Assembly (NCBI GenBank): GCA_021613535.1
Contig: CP075493.1
Span: 186,001 to 250,000 of the forward strand
Direction of reading: 5' to 3'
Source: Adineta vaga
Taxonomy: Eukaryota; Rotifera
Length of the DNA: 64,000 nt
Of this stretch, positions 35,111 through 48,000 are shown piece after piece. Numbering within the stretch: the stretch's first letter is position 1; each line of letters opens with the position of its first letter. Below the pieces are notes generated by a model that saw only the letters and a list, made by a program, of their open reading frames with translations, ran no database searches and had not been told where the DNA came from. The translations under genes and the position numbers were made by a program.

Positions 35111-35448
35111 GATGTAATACAGTGGCAGTTTATATAGTGTCTTCGAAAAATTGAATCCTTGAGCTTTAAGGAACTTTTTACAAAAAATAGTAATGACCCC
35201 ACCCTCAAACACTATTGTTTTGAGAACTATATATTTCAAGAATGAATCCTCGAACTGGATGGAAATATATCATGAATCGATACATCGTTGAGTTGTACTC
35301 CGAAAAAATTGAGCTCAAAAATATATTTCTTTGATATGTTTGAACAAGACTTGGTTACGTATATATTGATGACAGATGACAAGAGACTGTATTGTCTAAC
35401 AACTCGTCATCAGATTTTAATAAAACAATTACTTTAGAACCTCGTTAA
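35111..35448 (+). promoter_or_regulatory. 5' flank of the acyl-CoA synthetase gene
   Basis: About 340 bp between the foldback end and the ATG, so any proximal promoter should be here. No clear TATA box or known element was identified. Confidence 0.3.
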
Positions 35449-36238
35449 ATGTTTTCTAGTTCATCAATCGTTGAGGAAAAAAACTACAACTCTTCGATGT
35501 TCGTTAGCGTCATGAAAGCTGATCTTACATATACTAAACCTTTGTCCCATTCTGAATCCGAAAAAATTGATATGACCAATCAAACAGTAGAAATCGACTC
35601 AAATGAACGCATCCGTCGATGTTTATGGTACAAAACTGTTGATATATGGACATTTTACAAATCCATGTACCCACATGTGTGTACACTCGGTGATCTTCTT
35701 CATCAAGGATTGATCGAGTCGAATGATGGACCGTGCATTGGTCGACTAGTTCTCGATCAGACAACTCCCACTACTGAAATTGAATGGTTTTCTTATTCAG
35801 AAATTATAGAACGTAGTCGCGTGATTGGTACTCATTTGTGGTCGTCGCTAAATCTAACTCCGATGGTTTCGAAAGTGGCCACTATTTCAACTAATCGTTT
35901 AGAATATACATGTCTCGAACATGCTTGCTACATGTATGGATTTATCGTCGTTGGATTACATTCTGCTTCTGACTCATCGACTATTCTTGATGTCTTAACA
36001 AGATCGGAGGCTTCGGTCTTAATTGTTGATAATTTAAAACGAATATCATCGATGATAGATGACATAAGGAAAAGGACGAATGTCGAAAAAATTATAACTA
36101 TAGATGGTGAAGAAGAATTAAATGGAAAAATTGAAACTATCCCGAATATATTGAAGAAAATGGGGAAAATCGTGAAACCATCACCAAAAATTGATCCCAA
36201 TAGCATCGCTATGTTTCTACTGACTAGTGGAACAACTG
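35449..36238 (+). CDS. Acyl-CoA synthetase exon 1
   Basis: 263 codons plus one base, ending inside the AMP-binding loop TSGTTG at donor GTGAGA. Continuing the frame past the donor gives a nonsense tail that enters a foldback repeat. Confidence 0.88.
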
Positions 36239-39200
36239 GTGAGATTACATACATATTAGCGTTCAATGTCGAATTCAGGCCAATCTGAAATCCGCCTGAG
36301 CTATTCATTGAATCCCATATTCCAATAGTCTAAACGTGGAATAATGATATCACCTGGGATAAAATTCGATTTAGTTTAGAAATCAACGTGGTTTTCTAAT
36401 TTCTTTTGATGGAATGTGTGAAGGTAAGAGTGTTCCACCTACGGATATCATTAGTATCAAAACTGCAATTAAACAGAAGCATATATTGAGGCACTCGAAA
36501 CATACGACAGGATTTTGAAAGAACAGATAAAAATAGCAATCGGCTCCAATTTAGATATTAATGATATCCGTAGGTGGAACACTCTTACCTTCACACATCC
36601 CATCAAAAGAAATTAGAAAACCACGTTGATTTCTAAACTAAATCGAATTTTATCCCAGGTGATATCATTATTCCACGTTTAGACTATTGGAATATGGGAT
36701 TCGATGAATAGCTCAGGCGGATTTCAGATTGACCTGAATCCGACACTGATCGCTAATATGTATATATATATATATATATGTGTTAACTATGTGATCTTGC
36801 TTTTAATTTTAAAAATAATATAAGAGAAAGTACACCATAGCAAGATAAAAAGGGCGGGGGGCGTTTCCATTGTATATTGACCTATGGACAAAAGTACGGT
36901 TAATTCTATCGAAATTTCCAGAAATTGAAGTCTATAGCTAGTAGCAACTCGTCAAAATTTCAGGTCGATCGGTTGAACTTTTCTCCTAAGATCACCGTCA
37001 CCAAAGTAAGGCCCATATATAGCTTAGATAAAAATCTTGTGGACGTTCGTTCTCTACGCTGTAAAAAATAAGAGCATAATACGAAATCCTTAAAGGGTTT
37101 TTGGAAGTGCAACGGATAATATACCCTTTTTAAGCGTTTTTGAAGTGATCAAAAACCCTTTGCAAAAACCTTCTAAAAATGGCAGGAAAGCGTTTTATAA
37201 AAGTTAAACAAGCTTTAAGCTGACCAGATCCGTAGGTTTCCAGTGGCTTCTCTCCAACCTTTTGTTTATTTCCTCTCCTGCAAGAGTTTCAGGTGGTATT
37301 CAATTCACTAGGTATCCATACCCACACTTACTTACATTGTTAAGCACATCTGTGCTAGCACACATCCCTCCTCGCATTTACTCGAAGTAAATCAGAGATT
37401 TGGAATATTTTTTGTTGTTGAAACCTCAACTAAAAGAAAAATAGGAATCAACTTCTGTGCCACAACTAAACAGAAGTCTGCTGTCATCTGTACTCTAAAT
37501 GGATAAGAAACTCGTGTCTCATAGCTTCATTAAAGTTAAATAAAATTTAATTTTCATTACTGTTTGGAATAAAAAGTTGAAATACCATAGTATATTCGAA
37601 CTAACCTAAAGCAAGTGTATCGATTTTCGAACTGAATGAAGAAAAGATTGTTTCTTACAAAAAGGATGAAGTATTCGAACTGAGCATCTATATCTCACAA
37701 TAAAAAGAGACCTGTTCTTCTTATCATAAAAGAAAAATGAAGAAACACTGATCAATACGCAAATATATCTACGAAAAAAGTGTCTCATCTCAGGAAATGT
37801 GTAAAAAAATTGTCTTGTTTCGTCTTAAAAGCTCACAGATTTTTAATTGGACGGAACCGAATGAAATGGAGAAAGTTTTTCGTGTGATCGAAGATACGAC
37901 TGAGCGATAGCATGCTGACAAGTTTATGATGTCTTGATCCGTATGACTCGAATATAGTCAATCTGTGTTTATCGGGCAGTTAACTTATTGAGTAGAAATT
38001 TTCTAGTTCAACCACGTCTTTGCTCCAGAAATTACCTATAAATAACTATTATTACAAGAAAATCACTTGAAAAATTCTGCACGTAGGTGGTACACGGTGT
38101 TTTTCATTTTCGATAACATCACAGCGCAGCGTTGTTCAGAAAAAGATAGGAAACACTTATTCGGAAAATAAAAGTTTATTTGTTAGAATCGTAGATTAAC
38201 ATACCCTTGATCGCAGAAAACAAAGCCCTATACGGACAACCGTAGAACAAAATACCGTTGTCCTCAGATCCCGAAACCCTATGTGCATCATCGCAGATCA
38301 AAATACCTTTGATCGTAGATTACGGAACCCTATGTGAACAATTTCAGATCAAGGCAATTTTATCCGTCGAACAAAAACTTCTGTCGCTGATTTTCAGGAT
38401 AATAAACCTTATTAATTTTAATATACCTTTGATTCCATAAACCCTTGGAATGAAAAACCTTTTAAGGTTTGTAACATGGTCTGAAACCCTTCAAGGGTTT
38501 ATGGATGCGAAGATAGCGAGTGAGAGTTTTGTGTTCTACCATTATTTTTTACAGTGTACGAATTCAGTAAGAACCGGAGCCATTTTATCATCATGAATAG
38601 CAACCATGATGGGCTAGAAAACTAGTCAGAAAAGAACTTCGGAAAATGCTGTCTTCAGGCCTCTTGTCAACTATACACGATTCTCCAATGTCCGAAAGGT
38701 ACTTTTTGATGACTTTTTCGTTTACTAAAATACTCTGGTTTATCATAAAAATATCATATTCGAAATCAGCAGAGGCTGTGAGGGTGAAGGTGAGAGTAAA
38801 AATAGGAATGAGGGCACCGGAAAGACACCCACAAGAAAACACTGCAGATCACAAATATAGACTTTTTTGTCAGTAATACTTCCCAGTATAGCAGTAATAT
38901 ATTCTACAGAATCAAATAATCGATTAGTAGTTAATGTACAGAATTGAGACACTATTCAATAGCCATCAGATTCATTATTTAAGTCAGCGTTTATCTTATG
39001 TGTGTATGTCAAGATTGAGCTCACTGTCCAGGTAGGAATTGTTCGAAAAATGACTTAAAATGAGTAGATTTATTAATAGCTCTAAGCTTTCAAAACCTGA
39101 ACAAAACACTATGAATTTAGCACCAAAACGTTCGTCTCAACATGTTCATTCTAATGACATAAAATTCAATAGGGTTTTAGAAAAGAAAATACAAAGGGTC

Positions 39201-42200
39201 GATTCACTGTCTTATATACCCCCTCCTTTTATGAACTCATCCGTCATATAGAAAGCGGTCAATAAAGTTCACTGATCAGTTCGGCTATATGTAATTATTG
39301 TTAGAAAGAAACTTTGGAACACTTTATAGAAAACTGATCGATTCTTAAACCTCGAATTTCTATTTTTATGATATATTCAATAAAACTAACTGCTCCATTA
39401 AACATATAATCATTGTATTGTGTTCGGAAATTCCAAATATATGTTCTATAGGTGACTCAAAAATGGCGATGATCACACACGAGAATATTTTGGCCATGGT
39501 TAAAGGTGAAGCTGAGCGTCGACGTCGTGAAAATATCAATATCGAGTCCAGCGATCGTCATCTTTCATTTCTACCAATGACTCATTGTTTTGAACGAACG
39601 ACCTTATTCAGTTTTTTTCTCAAAGGTGGTAAGGTTGTGTTTTGTCCGTCGGTTGATAAGGCGTTCGACTATATGGCTATAGTGAAACCTACTCACATTT
39701 GCATGGTTCCAAGAATTTTGAACAACATTTACGAGAGATTTTTGGCTCCATTAGAAGCGACGAACAGCAATAACAAATTTAGTCAGATTTCGATAGCAAA
39801 AGCTACCGCCAACGAAGATAAGTCTATTGTTAATATGGTCGACTTAACAAATTATCTTCCGATTTTTCGTCGAGTAAAACAGATGTTCGGCGGTAAAGTC
39901 AAGTCATTGTTAAGTGGTTCAGCTCCCATTGCGCCTGAAGTACTTGAATTTTTTCGTCTTGCTTTGGGCGTGTCTTTAGTGGAGGGTTACGCACAAACAG
40001 AATCCTCAGCAGCCGGCGCCTGGACTCATGTTACAGATGAGTCGAACATTGGCACGGTGGGTGTACCCATGCCGACTGTTGAAATTAAGCTGACAGATGT
40101 CGATGGAACTTCCTATAGAGCAGAGAACAATCAGGGCGAAGTAAATATTCGTGGACCAACAGTATTCAAAGGTAATTACTTAACTAAGGATCAAACAGTT
40201 AACTCGAACAATTGAGAAAGAAAATAGCTAGCTAGTAAACACTAAACTCAGCATTAATTAAAGTTTCCGTGAAATTGAAATAATCTGCAAATTAATGGAT
40301 TTATTTTAAGATTTGAAATATACAGTTCAATCGCTTTGAATAGACACTCATTAATATCGAACAATTCTTGTTGAAAATAGATATCTTCATAAAGGCATGC
40401 ATCACTCATATATGTCTACATGATCTGCTAATTCAATTATTGAATACGTAAAACTTAAAAAGCTCAACTATTTCAATTTGATAGGTCTCAAATATGTTAT
40501 GTTCCACGTAGAAATAAGATCGAACTATATTAGACAATTAACAGTAGTAATATTTTATAGATAAATTCTTTCGAAAAAGTAAATTATGGAAATGTTTGTC
40601 GAATTGACATTTGCACATGGCTTCACCATTTTGCAAGTAGCGGCCTGTCCAAACGTAACGGAATCACGGTTTTTGACTCTAATAATTCAATACCTAAATG
40701 TGAAGATGTTGGATAAGGCTGAATATGTTCACAAGTTATGTAGGTCGGGTGCCGCTATATATACCAAAAGTTCTGTAAGAATTTCAAGTTGTCGTAGACA
40801 TTCTTGTGACTGAAATATACAGGGTATCCCATAATTATAGGAAAGCTTTTGTTTTTGAAATATTTTCTGTAAGACAAATTTTATCTCGGATCTAAATTAT
40901 GGTATAAATAGCCCTTGAAATTCTCTACTAGATGCACTACATAACAAAATCAGCAATAAACCTTTAAACACAAATGTTAAAAAAATACCACGATAGCGAA
41001 ATTTTGACTTTTTTGAAATGATTGTCTAAAACTTAAAAAAACTGGCCATCTGAAAGAGTACACCATTCGGCACAAGGTACTGGTTTTCTCCAGTTCTATG
41101 TGATGTGTCATTGTACAGATATAAGGAGAAAAATATTGAAAAAAAGTGCGTTTTTCACTGAGTTTTCACGAAATTTAGCGATTTTTCGACTTTTCTTGCG
41201 GTTATATCTGTACAATGACACATCACATAGAACTGGAGAAAACCAGTACCTTGTGCCGAATGGTGTACTCTTTCAGATGGCCAGTTTTTTTAAGTTTTAG
41301 ACAATCATTTCAAAAAAGTCAAAATTTCGCTATCGTGGTATTTTTTTAACATTTGTGTTTAAAGGTTTATTGCTGATTTTGTTATGTAGTGCATCTAGTA
41401 GAGAATTTCAAGGGCTATTTATACCATAATTTAGATCCGAGATAAAATTTGTCTTACAGAAAATATTTCAAAAACAAAAGCTTTCCTATAATTATAGGAT
41501 AACATATATGTGCGTGACAGAATCATCAAAAAATGGCTTTGACCTTTGAATGTCGTTCGCAGAAGTGAAAAACTTGCTACAGCAAAGTGGTACCTCATAT
41601 GACGACCTATGTATTTAAAAAAGAAACCGTGAAAATGTGTTCCTAGTTTTTAGAGTAGTAAAAACCGTCGTGATAAAATCATATTTTTGTGATGGAATCA
41701 TGTTTGAAAAATAATGACGTTTACATCTTTTGTTCCCTGTAAAAATTTTAAGATAATGCCTTCCAATGCACAATGTGTTGTCATGTGATTAAATCAGCTA
41801 GGAAAAATTTCAGATTACGACTTCGTTGAAAAAACAAGTCTTTATTCTGAAAGCATCATAATATTTTATAAATAATCACTGCATCATGATTCTTCACTAG
41901 CTCTTCAATCGCTATGGAATCTGAACTATCTATATGGATAATATATATTTTTAATGCAATATGAATATCTCGATAAATTTGGGGCTGTTAGTTCACTCCA
42001 TTTGAGATATTGTTTTTTTTATAGAATTTATTCCGGATAATGCAGTGGTCTCCATGTGAAACAACAGAATACTTAGTTATAAGGGTGTGAGGCTGTGGTA
42101 TGTCCCATTTACCCACAAGCCCTCACCCACACTTACCCACAACCTGAAGGGTTTCGTAGATTTTGAAAACCATTTGTCTTGATTTGTCGCCGCATTCTGA

Positions 42201-43109
42201 AGCTTTTGAAATCTACGAAACACTTTTGATGGGTTTGGTCACATTACCTCTTTTTTTAGAGTACGATGTGTGCACTGTTGGATTGCTTTTTATCTACATA
42301 TGTCGTGAGAAAATACTGCATTCCATTCCATTTTCAAAATACTTATTTTTGAAGAAAACTACATCGACATTTCTTCGAGGTTTTTTTATAAATTAATCTC
42401 TGTCGTTTATAAGAGAATCGTAAGTCTGTTTCAAGATTTAGTCTTTTGTTTTGATCTGTGCTATCTAAAAGAACACTTGGTTCGCAAAAATTCACAAAAT
42501 TTCTCCACATTGAATTGAATAGGTTACTATGGAGACGAAGCAAAAACACGTGAGACCATCGATATCAATGGTTGGCTGCACACAGGTGATGTCGGCGAAT
42601 GGACATCGTCAGGAACCCTACGAATTATCGATCGATGTAAGAACATATTCAAATTGAGCAATGGCAAGTATGTAGCACCTGAACCGCTTGAACGTGTCTA
42701 CCTTCGATCTCCTTGGATAACTCAAATTTTTGTCGATGGTGATTCAGCTCAGTCAACCGTAGTTGCCATCGTCGTCCCAGATGAAGCCTACGTTGTCGGA
42801 CACTTTCATTCATCTACCACAAATAAATCCGGATCATTATTCGCATCACTCTGTCAAGATCCTCACTTGAAACAAATTATTCATATTGAACTCATTAATT
42901 TAGCCAAACATTATAATTTACATCCTTGTGAAATTGTTAGCAACATCTATCTTAGCCATGAACCATTCACACAAGCCAACGGTCTATTGACATCAACCAT
43001 GAAAATCCGTCGAACAGTCGGTCGACAACGTTTTCATGAGTTGATTAAACAACTTTATACGACGGCGGAGAGTGCCATTGTCAGCCATACAATTTTGTCG
43101 AAAATCTAA
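35449..43109 (+). CDS. Long-chain acyl-CoA synthetase (3 exons)
   Basis: Exons 35449-36238, 39452-40171 and 42523-43109 join in phase (each split after the first base of a Gly codon) into 698 residues, the usual length for this family. The enzyme makes acyl-CoA from a fatty acid, ATP and CoA through an acyl-AMP. Visible motifs: AMP-binding loop LLTSGTTGDSKMAMITH across the first junction (~258-274), FGGKVKSLLSGSAPIAPEV, EGYAQTES (~443), WLHTGDVG (~521), and IDRCKNIFKLSNGKYVAPE (~539-557), the fatty-acyl synthetase signature. The N-terminus lacks an obvious signal or membrane anchor. Introns are 3.2 and 2.35 kb and filled with foldback elements. The family is ordinary in eukaryotes, so nothing here requires transfer. 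The third residue of the DRxK box is Cys rather than Lys. Confidence 0.9.
36249..36773. mobile_element. Foldback element at the first splice donor of the synthetase
   Basis: ATACATATTAGCG at 36249 is inverted at about 36760-36773; arms 36249-36465 and 36553-36773 are near-perfect, loop ~90 bp. It starts about 10 bp downstream of the exon 1 donor GT at 36239. A TA microsatellite follows (36762-36780). Confidence 0.75.
37056..38560. mobile_element. Possible MITE with AAACCCTTT-type internal repeats
   Basis: ACGCTGTAAAAAATAA near 37057 and the complement of TTATTTTTTACAGTGT near 38542-38556 are inverted ends. Internal motifs such as AAAGGGTTT, AAACCCTTT and ATACCCTTT recur near both ends. Similar AACCCTTTT motif groups occur at about 49380-49640, 54580-54670 and 58450-58930, suggesting one repeat family. 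Non-coding. Confidence 0.4.
38561..39451. other. Distal part of synthetase intron 1
   Basis: No insert with clear ends was found. A 63-codon open frame at 39060-39251 and overlapping frames at 38591-38952 resemble nothing. Confidence 0.4.
39452..40171 (+). CDS. Acyl-CoA synthetase exon 2
   Basis: It opens after TCTATAG and continues the loop with DSKMAMITHENIL. It includes the gate and adenine regions (LSGSAPIAPEVLEFF, EGYAQTESS) and ends at RGPTVFKG with donor GTAATT. Confidence 0.9.
40824..41503. mobile_element. Foldback element in synthetase intron 2
   Basis: Arms about 40824-41125 and 41203-41503 are near-identical inverted copies, e.g. ATAATTATAGGAAAGC at the outer end and CTATGTGATGTGTCATTG near the centre, with an ~80-bp loop. 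The TACAGGGTATCCC preceding it resembles ends of some Tc1/mariner MITEs. Non-coding. Confidence 0.75.
42082..42146. repeat. Telomere-like hairpin, copy c
   Basis: AGGGTGTGAGGCTGTGG faces ACCCACAAGCCCTCACCCACACTTACCCACA. It is more diverged from TGTGGG than copies a and b, and lies in intron 2 of the synthetase gene. Confidence 0.55.
42523..43109 (+). CDS. Acyl-CoA synthetase exon 3
   Basis: It opens after AATAG with YYGDEAKTRETIDINGW and contains WLHTGDVGEW, IDRCKNIFKLS and NGLLTSTMKIRR near the C-terminus, then a TAA. The GTAATT donor used before it shows that GTAATT-type donors work in this genome. Confidence 0.9.
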
Positions 43110-43331
43110 CTAATACCTGTTCTAAACTTGTTAAAAGAGATATTCACAAAAAACGATCATCCTATTACAGAAACCGGTAAAAAATACAAGAAATTCAATA
43201 GCTATCGTAGGAAACATGGCATTAAATTTATTGTTTTATTTTGAAGTCTTTCTCTATCACCTGCCTTCAGACGAACTATTAGAAATAAATAGTCGTGAGA
43301 AATAAATGAAAAGTAGAATTCAAACATGTCG

Positions 43332-44077
43332 GGTGCTAACGGGTGGTCGGAAAGTTTTGGGACAATATGATTGCTCAATTTTTGCCCATTTGAAAATACT
43401 TCAGACGAGTCAAGATCTATGGGTTAGGAGCAGAATTCTCTGCTCTTTCATAATATGAGCTTAGAAAGTTTGTATCTATTTTTGTTCAAGAGGGGCAAAG
43501 AAATCTGTGAAAGGCTCGAAAACTTTGTTTGGACGGAAATTTTTTTCGTATATTTTTGTATTTTATCTATTGCGATTCGAAAGCAATAGTTGGAGCCTTT
43601 ATTTTTCTATGAGCTTGTAGAGCGGACTCTGGTCTACAAAATATACCGTTTGCATTTTTTTGTTTTTATGCAAGAAATCTCAAATTTCCTTTTCGTAAAA
43701 ACTCATTTTTTTGGAAAAACGAAAAATTGAGATGCCTCGTCTAAAAACAAAAACTATTCAAATGGCACATTTTGTAGCGCGGAGTTCGCTCTACAAAACT
43801 ACCGTGTCCGATATCTCTTAGCATCTTCCTAGAAGGGAATCTATTGGTTAGCAAAAAGCTATATTTGCATCTTCCAAACAAAGTTTTCGAGCCTTTCACA
43901 GATTTCTTTGCCCCTCTTGAACAAAAATAGATACAAACTTTCTAAGCTCATATTATGAAAGAGCACAGAATTCTGCTCCTAACCCATAGATCTTGACTCG
44001 TCTGAAGTATTTTCAAATGGGCAAAAAATTGAGCAAGCATATTGTCCCAAAACTTTCTCACCACCCGTTAAAACACT
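43332..44077. mobile_element. Foldback element downstream of the synthetase
   Basis: ACGGGTGGTCGGAAAGTTTT near 43340 is inverted at 44048-44070. The arms continue inward for about 300 bp each (for example TTTGTATCTATTTTTGTTCA in both). Non-coding. Confidence 0.75.
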
Positions 44078-44144
44078 CCTTTGCAGTGATATTACCCAAT
44101 TACAATTTATCATTGATTTGTCACTGATCAAGCTACCCACCATG

Positions 44145-44208
44145 GATGAGGGTAGGTGTGTGTAAATGCAAGAGATCGTCACCCACACGCACACCCACAC
44201 CCATCCTC
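44145..44208. repeat. Telomere-like hairpin, copy d
   Basis: GGATGAGGGTAGGTGTGTG faces CACCCACACGCACACCCAC followed by ACCCATCCTC. It lies about 150 bp upstream of the ABC transporter fragment. Confidence 0.6.
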
Positions 44209-44364
44209 GAGAGAAGAGTAAGCATTCACTGTGATACAGGGAGTGCTTCGCTGCATGTTTGTATCGCAGAAATAAATTTTCAAATAAGCATGTCAACACA
44301 GAAGAATTTATTACGCAAATCGAGTCGAGACTTCTAGTATGACCAACATATTGTTTATGCTTAG

Positions 44365-44982
44365 ATCGTAGTACTATTGTCATTGCTCATCGTTTGAGTA
44401 CGATTCAAAATGCCAATCATATCTATGTGTTAGACAATGGAAGAATTATTGAAGAAGGTAAACATGAAACTTTGATAGCCAAACATAGGAAATATGGAAC
44501 AATGATAAAAGTTCAGTAAATGACAAGAATGATTGATAAAGGTCGAGATGATCTAATGCGTATGGTAATAACTACAGCTGAAGATCAAAAACAAATATGT
44601 ATATAAAAGTTTAAATAAAAATTATTCAGATTTAGTTCAATACTTTATCTATTGTCTAGCACAACAAACCCACGCATTGATAGAAGGGGAACTTCTCACT
44701 ACAGATCAAATAAATATTGATGCACTAATATTAGAACTAAGAGTTTCTTTTGCAGAAGGATACGCCATCAGCCGAACAAAACAATATATTTCGAAGACTC
44801 TTAGCAATGAATAAATCCGAATGGGTTACTATCTTAGTTGGTTGTTCAGAATGTGGGTTGAGTGGTTTGACCCAGCCAGTATCTGCAATATTATTGACTA
44901 AAATCGTCAATGTAAACATCTCATCGAGTTCTATGAAACTGTTCAACAATTAAAACTATGTTATTTTGTATGTGTAGGCATT
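44365..44982 (+). pseudogene. ABCB-type (P-glycoprotein-like) transporter fragment
   Basis: The piece starts after a TTAG acceptor-like site with [20 protein letters not shown]. This is the H-loop and end of a nucleotide-binding domain, followed by [16 protein letters not shown]. After a linker, a second exon-like block from about 44757 reads NIFRRLLAMNKSEWVTILVG and TQPVSAILLTKIVNV, matching the beginning of the second membrane domain in full-size ABCB exporters. The frame then shifts, continuing as ETVQQLKLCYFVCVGI to about 44982. So it covers the end of NBD1, the linker and the start of TMD2 only. Walker A and B, TMD1 and NBD2 are absent. It breaks off where a telomere-like repeat begins. 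It is non-functional as it stands. Confidence 0.78.
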
Positions 44983-45050
44983 GAGGGTGTGGGTAAAGTT
45001 ATCTCTTATTCATCCACACTCACACCCAAACGCTCACCCACACTTACATC
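44983..45050. repeat. Telomere-like hairpin, copy e, split by a hAT element
   Basis: GAGGGTGTGGGT at 44983-44994 is followed by CACCCA-like repeats up to 45050. The rest (CTTACATCCACATTCTCAAG) lies beyond the hAT at 48296-48315, ending with the CTCAAG seen after copies a and b. Confidence 0.65.
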
Positions 45051-48000
45051 TAGAGCCCGGCGGTTCCCTGAAAAATGGAACCGAGAGCCGAACCGTAACC
45101 GTTATATTTTAAGTTTTAATAACCGAGACCGGAACCGGAACCGTTAGAACCGAAAAACTAAATAACGACAACTGGTACCATCTTGTGTTTTATTATCTGC
45201 GAATAATCTTTTCGGAAAGTGATTCGTCGATCGATTTATCATCTCATACTATTGAAGAACGATGATATAGATACAGACCAACCTATCTTCTCTTTTCGTT
45301 TTTTGTCGATACGTAGTTGATATTTCATCATCTTTTGCATTGTCTGACTTTTATTATCTTTTGTATTGCATGATTTTTCTCTTTTTAATGGATCATATTC
45401 TTGTTCGGGTTTGCATTTGTTGATCTTTACTTCAATGAAGTATATATAATATTGATTTTATTTGATAAATTACTTATTATTTTTACATGTGTATGAATTT
45501 GCTTCGATTTAAATACAAATGGATGATTTATTAACAAAACAACAAATTATCGAATTGATTAAGAATCAAGATGGTCGTTTAACATTTATAAAACCAAATA
45601 ACACATCATCCTCTAAAGTTTGGTCAAACTTTAGTTATGTTTATATTGATAATCGACAACAAAATTTTGTGTGCTGCCAAATATGTAAAGAAGTTTTGCA
45701 TCACAAATCAATCAACGGTACTAGTAGTATGATCAAACACAAAAACATGTGTGAACAAGTTAAGAAAACTGTGAATCATAATTCTACTAGTACTCAACAA
45801 TATTTTCGACCTAAAGCAACTCAAACTGTTTCGAAAAAAGTGAAGGAAAAAGTCACTATTGCTGCCGTTGAATTTGTTTCATTGGATAATCGAGCGTTTG
45901 AACTACTAGCTGGTGATGGATTTGTTCATTTGGTACAAACAATATTTGAAGCTGGTCAAGATTCATATTGATCACATAATGTTAATGTTCTGAAATTATT
46001 ACCTGACTCAAGAACTGTAAGTAAACTTTTTTCTATAGAAGATTCTTATTTTGCTTTTAACTCTTGCTAGATAAGTCGGAATGTTGACAGATTATATATA
46101 TACAGGAAATCACAATTGGTGAAGTTGTGTAAAGAGATGAAATCTTATACGATTATCGTTGACTTTTGGACTGATACTTATACAGGTAAAGTATAGGTTT
46201 TCAATCCTATTGTGTACATATTTTTAAGAAAAAAAATGATTTGATACACAGAAATATGAAATTTTACCAAGGATATATCTTTTTAGGTATTCATTATGGT
46301 GAAATTGGTCTTTCACATTTGAACAATGATTTAAAATTACTAGTTTTTATTTTGGGTTGTTTTCTATACGACCGCGAGAACCAAACTGCAAATCAAATTC
46401 GAAATTTTGTTAATGCAAAACCAATGGATTTTCATTTCTCATTAGATGATAATAAATCTATTGTCTCAGATAATGAGAACAAAATGAAAGCAGCTTTCAA
46501 AGATGGATGTACACGAATTGGATGTTCAATTCATTATGTTAATAAACAATTGGAACACTGTTTTACTTCGGAAATAATTGATAAAGTTCCAGTAAAATGT
46601 GAAATTATTCAAGACATGTTTTCTCATATAAGAAAAATTGTATCCCATGTTCGACACGCACATAAACAATCAAAATTATCTCGTAAACTTCAATCGTATT
46701 CTGAAACTCAATTTAATGGAGCATTCTATACAATGAACGTTTTTCTTATAGTATTTGATGAATTAATTGGTATTTTAGATCGTAATTATTTGAACAATTA
46801 CGAATCAATTGATAAAGATTTACTTTCATACGTTTGTAAATTTTTGGAATCATTTGACGAAGCAATTACGGATTTTAGTTCAGATACAACACCAACAATA
46901 TACAAAGTGTTACCTTTTAAACAAGAATTAATAAACAACTGCAAAACTCATCCAGATGATCATGATGGTATTCAACAAATGAAAATTTTTCTAGGTAATG
47001 TATCAATCTGAAAATCTTTTATGTTTCTTGAATATAACATAGACATAAAAATATCTAAAAAATAGTAGATAAGAAAAACACTCATCTTGTATTCATTACA
47101 CAATAAATCATATCTCATAAGATCGTATATAATGAAGTAGAGATTTGTTGGTTGCATATACAATAATTTTGTTTTAAACGAACGTCTTTCTTTCTTTTTA
47201 GGAAAACGTCTTCAAGAGATTTGGATATTAAATGATGTTCATTATATTACTACACTTCTTCATCCTTCTTTCAAAAATTTTGATGTAAATCCTGATCTTC
47301 GTGAGCAAGCTATCAGTTTAGTAAAAAAAGAAATATTAAAACGTCAATCATCAATATCAAATATCAATAGTACATTGATTGTAGATACACCTGCTGATGT
47401 ATCTAAAGTTGATCATTCATTGCCAACTGCTAAAAGTCTTTTATCAAAATGTTTTGATTTACCAAAAACAAATCCAAAACTTGCATCTACACCATATAAT
47501 GAATTAGAAGAATATATTGCATTGAATTTTCATTTAAAAGAAAATGACGATATTTTATTATTTTGGTTACAAAACAAAATGAAATTCCTTGTGTTGTTGT
47601 CTATTGTACAAGATTATTATGCGATACCAGCATCAAATACGTTGGAAGAACGTTTATTTTCTTCATCAAAACGAACGATTAACGATAGGCGCACCAGTCT
47701 TGGTGCAGAAAAAATAAACAAACTTTTATTCTTGCAAAAGAATTTAAAATTACTAGAACAACTTCATACAGAATCAAATAAAGAATCTAGTACAACAAAA
47801 ATCAAACGTAATATGAGTGAAGAATCATTTAATACAACTTCAAATGTTGATCAAGAACAATTATTGGCCATGGCAACCAGCAAAAAGTTTAAGTTAATTG
47901 AAGAAGATTCGATTCTACTTTGCGATAGTGGTAAAGAAAATGATGACAATGATTTGTTTTAAAATTTATTTATTTGTGGTGTCATGCTTCGTTGCATTGA

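Noticed and set aside
36239-36288. C-terminal tail EITYILAFNVEFRPI of the first synthetase frame
   Set aside because: It is read-through into the intron; the donor GTGAGA and matching phase of exon 2 explain the gene better.
39060-39251. 63-codon frame in synthetase intron 1
   Set aside because: No motif, no splice logic, AT-rich composition.
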